Below, piece after piece: positions 57,026 to 64,000 of a DNA stretch of 64,000 nt. Below the pieces are notes generated by a model. The model worked only from the letters and a program-made list of their open reading frames with translations, made no database searches and had not been told where the DNA came from. This DNA is from JAWKUK01 sp041398605. Lineage in GTDB: Bacteria; Planctomycetota; UBA1135; GCA-002686595. The DNA lies in NCBI GenBank assembly GCA_041398605.1, contig JAWKUK010000011.1, forward strand, positions 186,001 through 250,000, given 5' to 3'. Positions within the stretch are counted from its first letter, which is position 1; every line of letters begins with the position of its first letter. The translations under genes were made by a program, and so were the position numbers.

Positions 57026-58285
57026 TCAGACGAGCGCGCCCTCGTCCTCGAAGACCGAGATGTTGTATCCCGTCTTCTCGGCCGCCTCTTCCGCGATCTC
57101 GTCCCTGCGAGCCTTGGTGACAGCCTTGACGCGCAGCACATTCTTGCCAGAGCCGACGCCCGCCAGGATGTGGACCTCTTGCGGCTTCAGCTCCTGGAGC
57201 TTCTTGATCCACAGCTTGACCTCGGCGTCGGCCGAGTTATCGCTGTCTTCGGGGCCCTTGAAGAAGCTCGCTTCGACGACGAGGTGGTCCAGACTGCTCG
57301 CGTGCTTCACCAAGGTCGTGAGCTGAGTCGCTTTCTCGCCCGTCACGTTCGCGAACACCTTCGCGGTGCCCCACTCGAACTGCAGGTGCACGCGATCGAA
57401 CATCGCGAGCGTCGCGCGCAGGTCATAGGCGGTCAGGTCGCGGCACTCCGTCAACACACGCAGCTTGGAGCGTGAAAGGTGCTTGTCGCGGAGCGCCCGC
57501 AGGTTCTCCGTGATCTCGCGCAGGTCCGGGTGGGCTGCCGGGTCGCCCTCGGAGCCTACGACGACGATCGTGTCGACCTTGACCGCTTCACGGGCCAGGT
57601 TAATGATCTCGCGCGCGGCGGTCGTCACGATCAACGAGGCGCGCGGGATCGATGAGCCCCTGCGCGCGGTGAGCGCGATCTGCGGCGCCGAAATGTCGAC
57701 GACCAGCGTGCGCCCGAAGCGCTTCGACTCCAGCGGACCCATCACCATCGTGCGGCCAGTGGTCTTCATCCGCTCGAGCGTCGGAGCTTCGACGACGGGC
57801 GCTTTCACAACGGGGGGCGCGTCATCGTGCGACTTGGCGGAGACTTTCAAATTCGGCTTCGGTGTGGGTTTAGAGCTGGCGGCTTTCACGTGCGCCGCCG
57901 GCTTCGAGGACGCTGCTGCTTGAACGGTTCCTGAATTGCTACCGGCTCCGGAGCTGGGCTTGGTCGCGACCAACTTGCCCGGTGTCGCCTTTGCAGGGGC
58001 CTTGGCCGACGTCGCACCATTGGACGCGGATGCCTTATTTTGCGACTTTGCTCCCGCGGGCTTTGCCTTGGAGGCGGCCGCCTTCGACGGCGTCCCTTTG
58101 ACTTGCGCCCCCTTTGCCGGGTCTCCCTTGGTTGGGGCTCCCTTGACCTCAGCGCCTTTTGCTCTCGCCTGCACGCCTTTTGCCTGCACGCCTTTTGTCT
58201 GCGCCTCCTTCGGTGCAGCCGGGGCGGCGTCTGATTTCTTCGGCGCGTTGGCTGCGGACTTCACGGCGTCTGCGGTCTTCGGCAT
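57026..58285 (-). CDS. Radical-SAM-like barrel without cluster cysteines, with histone-H1-like basic tail
   Basis: 419 residues from ATG 58285 (ATG 58318 possible). Residues 1-150 are almost only Lys, Ala, Pro, Gly, Ser with repeated Ala-Lys-Gly-Val-Gln units, like histone H1 or bacterial H1-like tails, and should bind nucleic acid or stay disordered. Residues about 180-415 read like a radical SAM TIM barrel: VDTIVVVGSEGDPAAHPDLR (the GGEP region), ITENLRALRDKHLSRSKLRV, LTECRDL, then EVKLWIKKLQELKPQEVHIL. However, the region where Cx3Cx2C should be (VVDISAPQIALTARRGSSIP) has no cysteine, and the protein has a single Cys. If the fold is right, it is a non-catalytic relative. Function unknown. 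Confidence 0.6.
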   Translation of the reverse strand: MPKTADAVKSAANAPKKSDAAPAAPKEAQTKGVQAKGVQARAKGAEVKGAPTKGDPAKGAQVKGTPSKAAASKAKPAGAKSQNKASASNGATSAKAPAKATPGKLVATKPSSGAGSNSGTVQAAASSKPAAHVKAASSKPTPKPNLKVSAKSHDDAPPVVKAPVVEAPTLERMKTTGRTMVMGPLESKRFGRTLVVDISAPQIALTARRGSSIPRASLIVTTAAREIINLAREAVKVDTIVVVGSEGDPAAHPDLREITENLRALRDKHLSRSKLRVLTECRDLTAYDLRATLAMFDRVHLQFEWGTAKVFANVTGEKATQLTTLVKHASSLDHLVVEASFFKGPEDSDNSADAEVKLWIKKLQELKPQEVHILAGVGSGKNVLRVKAVTKARRDEIAEEAAEKTGYNISVFEDEGALV

Positions 58286-58612
58286 GTGCAATCCAGCATG
58301 GCGCGCAGGCCATGACAAAGGCGGGCGAGGCCCGCAGAGCGGCCCTCGACGCGGGGAGGTGCCGGCGAAGGCGCCCCGTACGGCCCAGCAGGATAGCGCT
58401 TCCTGGACGAAGATTCCAGGGGTTGGCGTTGACTGGCGGCGGTCCTGCCGCCAGGGCGCATTCAGGGACGGGGCGCCTGCAGCCAGAGGGTCCCGGCGTG
58501 GGGCGCGGCGGCGAGGTTGACCGCCGCGCCCCTCCCGGGCGACCTTCGGTCCCCTGCTCTCGCGACGGAGCCAGCGGGCCGAACCTGCGCGCCTGTGAGT
58601 CGCGGCGCTCCC
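58286..58612 (+). other. Intergenic region without supported gene
   Basis: About 330 GC-rich bases between two minus-strand genes. Open frames here are short, arginine/proline-rich and lack homology. A possible promoter for the downstream-reading gene is TTGTCA (58316-58311, minus strand) 17 bases from TGGATT, four bases before ATG 58285. No terminator with a T run was found. Confidence 0.4.
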
Positions 58613-59815
58613 TCACTGCATCTCGCGACGCTGCTCCTTGCGCGCTGCGGCTGCGCGCACGAACCCTTCCAGGGGCGCGAGGCACGTGTCCCAGTCGTAG
58701 GTCGCCTCGACGAAGCGCCGGCCGCGTTGGCCCAGCGCCGCGGCGCGGTCTGCGTCCAACAGCAGCTCGCTGACCGCGCTCGCGAACGCCTGTGCGTCAT
58801 CGGCCACAAGGAAGTCGCGGCCTGCCGCGCCCTCGACGCCTTGGGTCGCGCACGTCGTGCCGACGGTCGGTAAGCCCATCGCGAGCGCCTCGAGGACCTT
58901 GTTCTGGATGCCGCGCGCGACGCGCAACGGCGCGACGGAGACGGCCCCTCTCGCGACCCAATCGCGGACGTCATCCACGAAGCCCGTCACCGTCACGCCC
59001 GGCGTCTCGGTGAGCGCGTTGACCTCGGGCGTGGGCCGCGAGCCGATGATCGTGAACTTCGCGTGTGGCACGCGCTCGCGCACGAGCGGCAGGATCTCGC
59101 GCACGAACCAGACACAGCCGTCCACGTTGGGGAAGTAGTCCATGACCCCGGTGAAGACGATGTGGCCTGGCTCCGCGGTGGAGCGCTCCGGGCTGAAGTA
59201 CGCGAGGTCGACGCCGTTGCGGATCACGGTCGAGGGCGCCCCAGGGATTGCGTCCTCGAAGATGCGCTGCTCGAGCGGGGTGCACAGCACGTTCGACAGC
59301 GTTTCGCGCGCGATGCGGTCCTCGAACTTGCGCAGGGTCCGATATTCGCGCCGGTACACCGCGCTCATGGGGAACTTGTGGCGCTCTGCGTATTGCTTCC
59401 ACTTGTCCGAGTCGAGCTCTGCGAAGTGCATGACCCACGGGATCCCGCGGCCTTCCAGGAAGGCGCCCATCGACGACGAATACGCGTAGGCGAGGTCGAC
59501 CTCCGGCGCGCGCTTCGCGACCTCGGCGTGCAGCTGCCGCGAGCTGAATACGCCGAGCGTCAAAGGCTTGTTCGTCAAGAGGAGCGGCAACGCGGCCAGC
59601 TTCTTGCGGCGCTCGTCATGCCGAATCGCGGTCGTCGGGATGCCCTTCTCTTCGGTCAGGACACGCGCGGCCTCGAAGTCCGCGGGCTCGTGGGCGAAGG
59701 CCAGCACTTCGACGGAGTGTTCGCGCGCCAACCATTCGACGAGGCGCCAGGTCGTGATCTTGTCGCCGCGATTGGGCGGGTAGGGCACCCGTTGCGACAG
59801 GAAGAGGAGCTTCAA
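58613..59815 (-). CDS. XrtA/PEP-CTERM-type group 1 glycosyltransferase (TIGR03087-like)
   Basis: 400 residues from TTG 59815, which overlaps the previous gene's stop (TTGA). The start KLLFLSQRVPYPPNRGDKIT matches the TIGR03087 family exactly where those proteins begin, and AYAYSSSMGAFLEGRG, FAELDSDKWKQYAE and VIRNGVDLAYFSPERS follow the family order. The C-terminal GT4 half has GHIVFTGVMDYFPNVDG, FTIIGSRPTPEV and APLRVARGIQNKVLEALAMG. In other bacteria this gene sits in EPS loci tied to exosortase XrtA; none of those genes is visible here. It probably builds an exopolysaccharide or glycan. Confidence 0.9.
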   Translation of the reverse strand: MKLLFLSQRVPYPPNRGDKITTWRLVEWLAREHSVEVLAFAHEPADFEAARVLTEEKGIPTTAIRHDERRKKLAALPLLLTNKPLTLGVFSSRQLHAEVAKRAPEVDLAYAYSSSMGAFLEGRGIPWVMHFAELDSDKWKQYAERHKFPMSAVYRREYRTLRKFEDRIARETLSNVLCTPLEQRIFEDAIPGAPSTVIRNGVDLAYFSPERSTAEPGHIVFTGVMDYFPNVDGCVWFVREILPLVRERVPHAKFTIIGSRPTPEVNALTETPGVTVTGFVDDVRDWVARGAVSVAPLRVARGIQNKVLEALAMGLPTVGTTCATQGVEGAAGRDFLVADDAQAFASAVSELLLDADRAAALGQRGRRFVEATYDWDTCLAPLEGFVRAAAARKEQRREMQ

Positions 59816-61356
59816 TGTGAGGATGCGAGCGCGAGCTTGCGTCGGGGAAGATCGAGGTAGAGACGGGTCGAGCGCAGGGCGGGAAGGCCCACGTTGCCAG
59901 CGACCCAGGGATTGTCGAGCGGGCCACCGCGGCCGGTGGAGTCGAGGAACGTCGCCGCGAGGCGCTCGAAGCGCACCCCCGCGAGCTCGACGAGCGCGAG
60001 CTCGCCGCGCCAGCCACGCACGGAGCCAAAGGGCCCGACGAGGAAGACGGACTCGAGGTCGGTGACCGAAGGCGCCAACTTGAGCTGCGTGACGGCCCAC
60101 GGCGCGACGCTGAGTGAGTCGCTCGAGCCGGTGTCGATCCGCAGCCAGAGCGGCGCCGCTGTGCCGAACTGCGCCTCGACACACGGGGTCGCGTTGTCGA
60201 AGCGGACGGCGCGCCAATCGAGCTCCGGGCGCTCCCAACGGCTCGAATCAAAGGCGCGCAGGCGACCGAGCTCGGGGTCGAGCTCGAAGACGGCGCGCGA
60301 GAGCACATCGGCGCCGAGCACGCCGTCGACCGCGAAGCCTGCGGCCTCGGCGGCGTGGGTCCCAGGCAGCTCGACGAACTCGAGCCCGGTGACGCTCATC
60401 GGGCCCAGCGTGATCGAGTTCGATCGCCGCCAACCCGACGCGCTGCGCCCGCCGACGCCGCTCAGCGCGGCGGCTCCGACGCGGGACCAGCCGAGCTCGT
60501 CCGCGAGGGCGGGCTCGATCGCGCTCGCGCCGAAGCCCGAGTCGACGAGCAACGTCACCGGACGCGCGCCGTCGAGCAGCGCGCGCACGTACAGCCGTCC
60601 ATCCAGCCCCAGCGCCGCGTCGAGGTCCGGCGCGGCTGCGGGCGCGAACTCCGTGTCGCGCGCATGGCTGCGCGGCGGCCCGAAGCTCGGGTAGTCGGTC
60701 GGCGTTGCCAGCGTCACCTGCTCGACGACCTCGTTGCCCTCGGGGAGCACGTGCACGAAGCGGCGCGGCAGGCGCGCGCCCGCGACGCGCGTCCAGTCCT
60801 CCAGGCGGACGCGCCGCGCGTCACCGCTGAGCTCGTACTCGAGCGGCAAGAACGTCTCCGTGTCGATCCAGACGCGCGCGCGGAAGGGCGTGTCGGGGCG
60901 CGCCAATGCGATCGCCGTGCGGCCTACGGTGCTCGCGCCGCGCTCGATGCGCGACGTGAAGCGCGGGACCCAGGGATCGAGCCAGAGACCTGTCCGCAGC
61001 CACGCCTCGCAGCGCACGCGCTCGGCCTCGCCGAAGTCGAGCTCGCGCACGAGGCCGCTGGGGTCCTGGCTCCAGCAGCGTATGCCGTCGCAGCCTTCCG
61101 CCGAGGGGCGGTCGCCGGCGAGGTCCAGGATCGAGCGCCCGGCGACGTCGAAGCTGAAGCGGAACGAGGTCGTGTTGCGCGCGTCACCCCGATCCCCGAT
61201 CAGCTCGAAGCCGCCCGGGTGGGACTGCAGCGCATCGAAGCCGATCGCGGCCCGCGCGGCCTGCAGCAGCTCGTCGACGTAGGGCTCGACCCGGACCGGA
61301 GGCGGGCTCGAGCATGCCACGAGGGCGAGCACGACGACGATGGGGCGCAGGGCCAT
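59812..61356 (-). CDS. Lipoprotein with two retropepsin-like aspartic protease domains
   Basis: 514 residues from ATG 61356, selected because it starts a lipoprotein signal (MALRPIVVVLALVACSSPPP, lipobox Leu-Val-Ala-Cys) and a TACGCT box lies six bases upstream; the frame is open to 61392. Residues about 25-250 are beta-rich and may be an LolA-like or YceI-like domain. Two aspartic protease motifs follow: TLLVDSGFGASAI and LWLRIDTGSSDSL, each with the Asp-Thr/Ser-Gly centre, so one chain can form a pepsin-like two-lobe site. Located at the cell envelope. Coupled to the downstream glycosyltransferase. Confidence 0.8.
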   Translation of the reverse strand: MALRPIVVVLALVACSSPPPVRVEPYVDELLQAARAAIGFDALQSHPGGFELIGDRGDARNTTSFRFSFDVAGRSILDLAGDRPSAEGCDGIRCWSQDPSGLVRELDFGEAERVRCEAWLRTGLWLDPWVPRFTSRIERGASTVGRTAIALARPDTPFRARVWIDTETFLPLEYELSGDARRVRLEDWTRVAGARLPRRFVHVLPEGNEVVEQVTLATPTDYPSFGPPRSHARDTEFAPAAAPDLDAALGLDGRLYVRALLDGARPVTLLVDSGFGASAIEPALADELGWSRVGAAALSGVGGRSASGWRRSNSITLGPMSVTGLEFVELPGTHAAEAAGFAVDGVLGADVLSRAVFELDPELGRLRAFDSSRWERPELDWRAVRFDNATPCVEAQFGTAAPLWLRIDTGSSDSLSVAPWAVTQLKLAPSVTDLESVFLVGPFGSVRGWRGELALVELAGVRFERLAATFLDSTGRGGPLDNPWVAGNVGLPALRSTRLYLDLPRRKLALASSH

Positions 61357-61362
61357 CGGCGC

Positions 61363-61368
61363 AGCGTA
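61363..61368 (-). promoter_or_regulatory. Putative -10 box TACGCT of the lipoprotein/glycosyltransferase operon
   Basis: TACGCT on the minus strand is followed by GCGCCG and the ATG at 61356, again the six-base spacing of a leaderless start. It supports this start over 61392. Confidence 0.4.
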
Positions 61369-61473
61369 ACGCGCTGGGTGGGGGCGGATCACGCGACAGC
61401 GCGATTGCCCGATACGTGCCGGCCGGGAGGCTCAGTGCGTTACACGAAGACCGCGCGCGTCGCGCCGTCCGCG

Positions 61474-62481
61474 TCAGCGCTGGCGGCGCCCTACAAACGT
61501 CCACCAGCGGCCACGCGGGTGCTCGCCTTCGATCTCGAGGCCGGCCTCGCGCAGCACCGGCCGCGTCGCGTCCACGTGATCGAAGCGGCAGCCGCTGAAC
61601 ACGAAGCGGCCGCCGGGCGCGAGGCGGGCGTGGATGTCGGCCGCGTGCGCCTGGAGGACGTCGGCGTAGATGTTGGCAAAGATGAGGTCGAAGGCGGTGT
61701 TCGGGCCTGCGTCGGCGGGGCCCAAGACGCTGAAATCGCCCAGCAGGAAGCGGCAGCGTGCGGACACACCGTTCCAATCTGCGAGCTGCTCGCCCTCGGG
61801 CACTGCCATCGGGTCGATGTCGAAGCCCAAGGCGCTCTCGGCCCCCAGGAGGCACGCGGCGACCGACAGGATCCCGCTACCCGAGCCCGCGTCGAGGACC
61901 CGCGCGCCCGGCTGAACGAGGCCCTGCATGACCCGCAAGACGGTGCGGGTGGAGGCGTGTCGGCCCGAGCCAAACGCGCCGCCTGGCTGGAGCGTGAGGC
62001 GCCGATCGGTCGGCCGCGGCGGCGCGTCCTCGCGCCAGGGCGGGAGCAGCACGATGTCCCCGACGCGGAACGGCTTCCACGACTTCTTCCAGCTGGTCGC
62101 CCAGTCCTCGGGCGGCAGCGCCTTGAAGGTCGGCGCGAGGTCGCGCAGCTCTTCGATGCCCGTGACGTCGGCCAGCGACCGGAGCGCGACGGCGAGCGCG
62201 GAGCGGAGCTCGGGGGTGTCGTGCGCGGACGAGACGAACGTGCGTACGACCTCGCAGCCGTCCGCCGGCGGCGTCGCGGCGATGCTGGTTGTCCCGAACA
62301 CGACGCTCGTGCATGGGCCGACGGCGAGGGCTTCGGCGACGAGCTCACCCCAGCCCAACGGCGTGTCGACGCGCACCTCCGTCCACGTCAGCGGGGCGCG
62401 CGGCGGCGCTTCCCCGGCGGTCGATGGGTGCGCAGCGGCGGGGCTCGCGGGGCGCGGTGTCAGATCAGAAGGGGAGGTCAT
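61474..62481 (-). CDS. prmA: Ribosomal protein L11 methyltransferase PrmA
   Basis: 335 residues, slightly longer than usual because of a Pro/Ala-rich N-terminus. It methylates ribosomal protein L11 using SAM. Family landmarks: DWATSWKKSWKPFRVGDIVL, LTLQPGGAFGSGRHASTRTV, motif I VLDAGSGSGILSVAACLLGA, then GFDIDPMAV and the catalytic-loop-like NIYADVLQAHAADI. The GTGxH segment typical of PrmA is Gly-Ser-Gly-Arg-His here. The ATG lies inside the end of the helicase gene (17-base overlap). Confidence 0.9.
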   Translation of the reverse strand: MTSPSDLTPRPASPAAAHPSTAGEAPPRAPLTWTEVRVDTPLGWGELVAEALAVGPCTSVVFGTTSIAATPPADGCEVVRTFVSSAHDTPELRSALAVALRSLADVTGIEELRDLAPTFKALPPEDWATSWKKSWKPFRVGDIVLLPPWREDAPPRPTDRRLTLQPGGAFGSGRHASTRTVLRVMQGLVQPGARVLDAGSGSGILSVAACLLGAESALGFDIDPMAVPEGEQLADWNGVSARCRFLLGDFSVLGPADAGPNTAFDLIFANIYADVLQAHAADIHARLAPGGRFVFSGCRFDHVDATRPVLREAGLEIEGEHPRGRWWTFVGRRQR

Positions 62482-64000
62482 CGACGTCGATTTCGAGGGG
62501 TCCAGGTCGTTCCGGCGCTGCGCTAGGGCCGTGCTCGAGCCCCTGCTGGGGCGCCGGCAAGGGCCCGAGCTGGGGGTCCTGCGGCGGTCCCTGGCGCCCG
62601 TGGGCGGGCGCGGCTGCTGCGCCCTCTAGGGGCCCGCTTGGCGTCAGTTGGGCCTGCGTCGTACGCGGCCCGCGCCCGAGGTGCGCGAGCGTCGCGCGCG
62701 TGACCTCGGCGAGCGAGCCCTGCACGTACGCCGCGCCGCGTTCGCTGCCGGGGACGCCGCTGCGCGCCAGCGGCAGCTCCCGCAGGAACGCAGCGTGCCG
62801 ACGGTCCGCGAGGCGCGGGTCCAAGGACAGCACCGCTCCGCGGTCGCTCGCGCGGCGCATCAAGCGGCCGAAGCCCTGTCGGAACTTCGAGAGCGCGCGC
62901 GGCATGTAGATGCGATGGCGCTGGACGCCTTCACCCAAGACCGCGCACTGCGCGAAATGGAAGCGGTCCGGCACGCCGTACGGCAGGCGCGCGATCAGCA
63001 CGACCTCGAGCGTATCCCCGGGGAAGTCTGCGCCGTACCAGAACGTGTCGACGCCGAGCAGCGTCGCCTCGACGCGCTCGCGGAACTGATCGGCGAGCTC
63101 TTCCTTGCCCGCGCCCTCCATGCCTTGCCAGTAGAGCGGCAGGCTGCGCGCGCGGAACTCCGGCGCCATTCGCTCTGCGAGCGCGCGCACGTCGGCGAGG
63201 CTCGTGAACAGCGCGAGGATCCGGCCGCCCGTGTGCTCGGCGAACGTCGGGAGCCAGGCTCCGATGCGCGCGAGCCAAGCTTCACGCTCGCGCTGTGGCG
63301 AGGGCAGGTCGAGCGGTACCCCGATCAGGACGCGCGAATAGTCGAACACCTCTGGCGCGGACATCGTGCGCACTTCGCGCGGCATGTCGGGGCGCACGAC
63401 TTCGCCCGGCGGCACGTTTGGGTCCTCGCGGTGGAGCTCGGCGGGGTCGTAGTCGACGGTCACGGTCCCAGCCGGCACGCCGGGGATCGACGCTGCGAGC
63501 TGATCGAGGCCGAGGTACTTGCGCGCGATCTCGAAGCTGCCGCCGAGCTTGGTCGTCGCCGACACGAACGCGGCCGACGCGAACTTGGGCAGCACCTCGC
63601 GCCCGAGCAGCCGGTCGGGCAAGAGAACACGCGCGGACAGGACGAGCTCGCCGCGCGCGTTGCGTTCGACGTCGTGGAACGTGCCGCGTGAGAGGCGCGG
63701 CACCGAGGCGTCGACGGGCAGCCATTGCCCGAGCGCCGCCCCCAGCTCTGCGAGGTCCTGTCGCCCGAGCTCCAGCGCCCGCCGGACGCGCCCGATGCGC
63801 CGCAGGTGCAGCAGCGCGAGCTCTTCGCCGAGCGTCGTGAGCCAGCCGTCGAGGCGGCCGGCGCTCGCGGCGACCCGCTCGCGCGCGAAGACGAGGCCGC
63901 TGATGGGGGCGGCCGCTTCGTCTGTGTCGCAGCGCGTGGCCGCTCGGGCGTGGACCTCGCTGGGGTCCCACGTCGTGCTGCTGCTCAAGCGCTCGGCGTG
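62465..64000 (-). CDS. DinG/Rad3-family ATP-dependent helicase, C-terminal part (runs off window)
   Basis: The frame is open to the right edge, where it reads His-Ala-Glu-Arg-Leu-Ser, i.e. just after a DEAH-type box, so the start and Walker A are outside. Visible motifs: SAPEVFDYSRVLIGVPLDLP, GGRILALFTSLADVRALAER (motif IV), FWYGADFPGDTLEVVLIARL (motif V) and FRQGFGRLMRRASDRGAVLS (motif VI). XPD/DinG helicases unwind 5'-3' and usually hold a 4Fe-4S cluster; only the C-terminal half is visible. The last 80 residues are Pro/Gln-rich and end in an acidic DVDDLPF. Confidence 0.88.
   Translation of the reverse strand, partial: HAERLSSSTTWDPSEVHARAATRCDTDEAAAPISGLVFARERVAASAGRLDGWLTTLGEELALLHLRRIGRVRRALELGRQDLAELGAALGQWLPVDASVPRLSRGTFHDVERNARGELVLSARVLLPDRLLGREVLPKFASAAFVSATTKLGGSFEIARKYLGLDQLAASIPGVPAGTVTVDYDPAELHREDPNVPPGEVVRPDMPREVRTMSAPEVFDYSRVLIGVPLDLPSPQREREAWLARIGAWLPTFAEHTGGRILALFTSLADVRALAERMAPEFRARSLPLYWQGMEGAGKEELADQFRERVEATLLGVDTFWYGADFPGDTLEVVLIARLPYGVPDRFHFAQCAVLGEGVQRHRIYMPRALSKFRQGFGRLMRRASDRGAVLSLDPRLADRRHAAFLRELPLARSGVPGSERGAAYVQGSLAEVTRATLAHLGRGPRTTQAQLTPSGPLEGAAAAPAHGRQGPPQDPQLGPLPAPQQGLEHGPSAAPERPGPLEIDVDDLPF

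Overview
The window is high-GC bacterial chromosome, most likely from a Planctomycetota. The case rests on three things: a c-type cytochrome cotranscribed with a PVC-type membrane-bound dehydrogenase fused to a ThuA-like domain; two secreted proteins sharing a C-terminal module with Leu-Cys-Leu-Gly-Gly and Trp-Phe-Arg-Asp motifs that I associate with marine planctomycetes; and many secreted HEAT, PQQ, beta-helix and FG-GAP-like proteins. Placement below phylum is inference. No rRNA, tRNA or CRISPR array was seen.

Layout. 1-5161: end of a YyaL-like gene, a PQQ propeller protein, an MBOAT/SGNH O-acylation pair, a DUF1294 protein and an AlbA-type Schlafen protein. 5316-16157: purH, a secreted HEAT protein, a LamG-like secreted protein, a methyltransferase divergent from a TonB receptor, and a secreted thioredoxin-fold/TPR protein. 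16206-24320: a tightly overlapping run of zinc metalloprotease, alpha/beta-hydrolase, HEAT protein, five-heme cytochrome c and dehydrogenase-ThuA fusion. 24353-27267: a minisatellite followed by an ECF sigma factor, a probable anti-sigma factor and two exported or anchored proteins. 27336-30991: methyltransferase, GMC oxidoreductase and Gfo/Idh/MocA oxidoreductase. 31037-32710: a secreted propeller gene broken by an in-frame stop.

32739-48571 is an acquired defence island between two near-identical ~250 bp direct repeats (copies A and C), with a third partial copy (B) inside. It holds a type I restriction-modification locus (hsdM, a DUF1016 nuclease, a leftover hsdM tail, hsdS, a low-GC TrlF-like PHP/ATPase gene, and hsdR split by a frameshift), a secreted beta-helix protein, a 5'-truncated Fic gene, a ParDE toxin-antitoxin pair and an IS66 transposase fragment. 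Repeats and stubs show it was assembled in several steps.

48820-64000 returns to core-like content: HD-GYP protein with a cotranscribed helical partner, YebC/PmpR regulator, CheY-like regulator, NhaP-type antiporter, HGSNAT-type acyltransferase with an ABC ATPase, a basic-tailed protein whose C-terminal domain resembles a radical SAM barrel without the cluster cysteines, an XrtA-type glycosyltransferase with an aspartic protease lipoprotein, prmA, and a DinG/Rad3 helicase running off the right edge.

Two features recur. Short TANNCT-like boxes lie 5-8 nt before many start codons, which fits leaderless transcription. Genes in operons often overlap by ATGA, GTGA or TTGA, and TTG starts are used.
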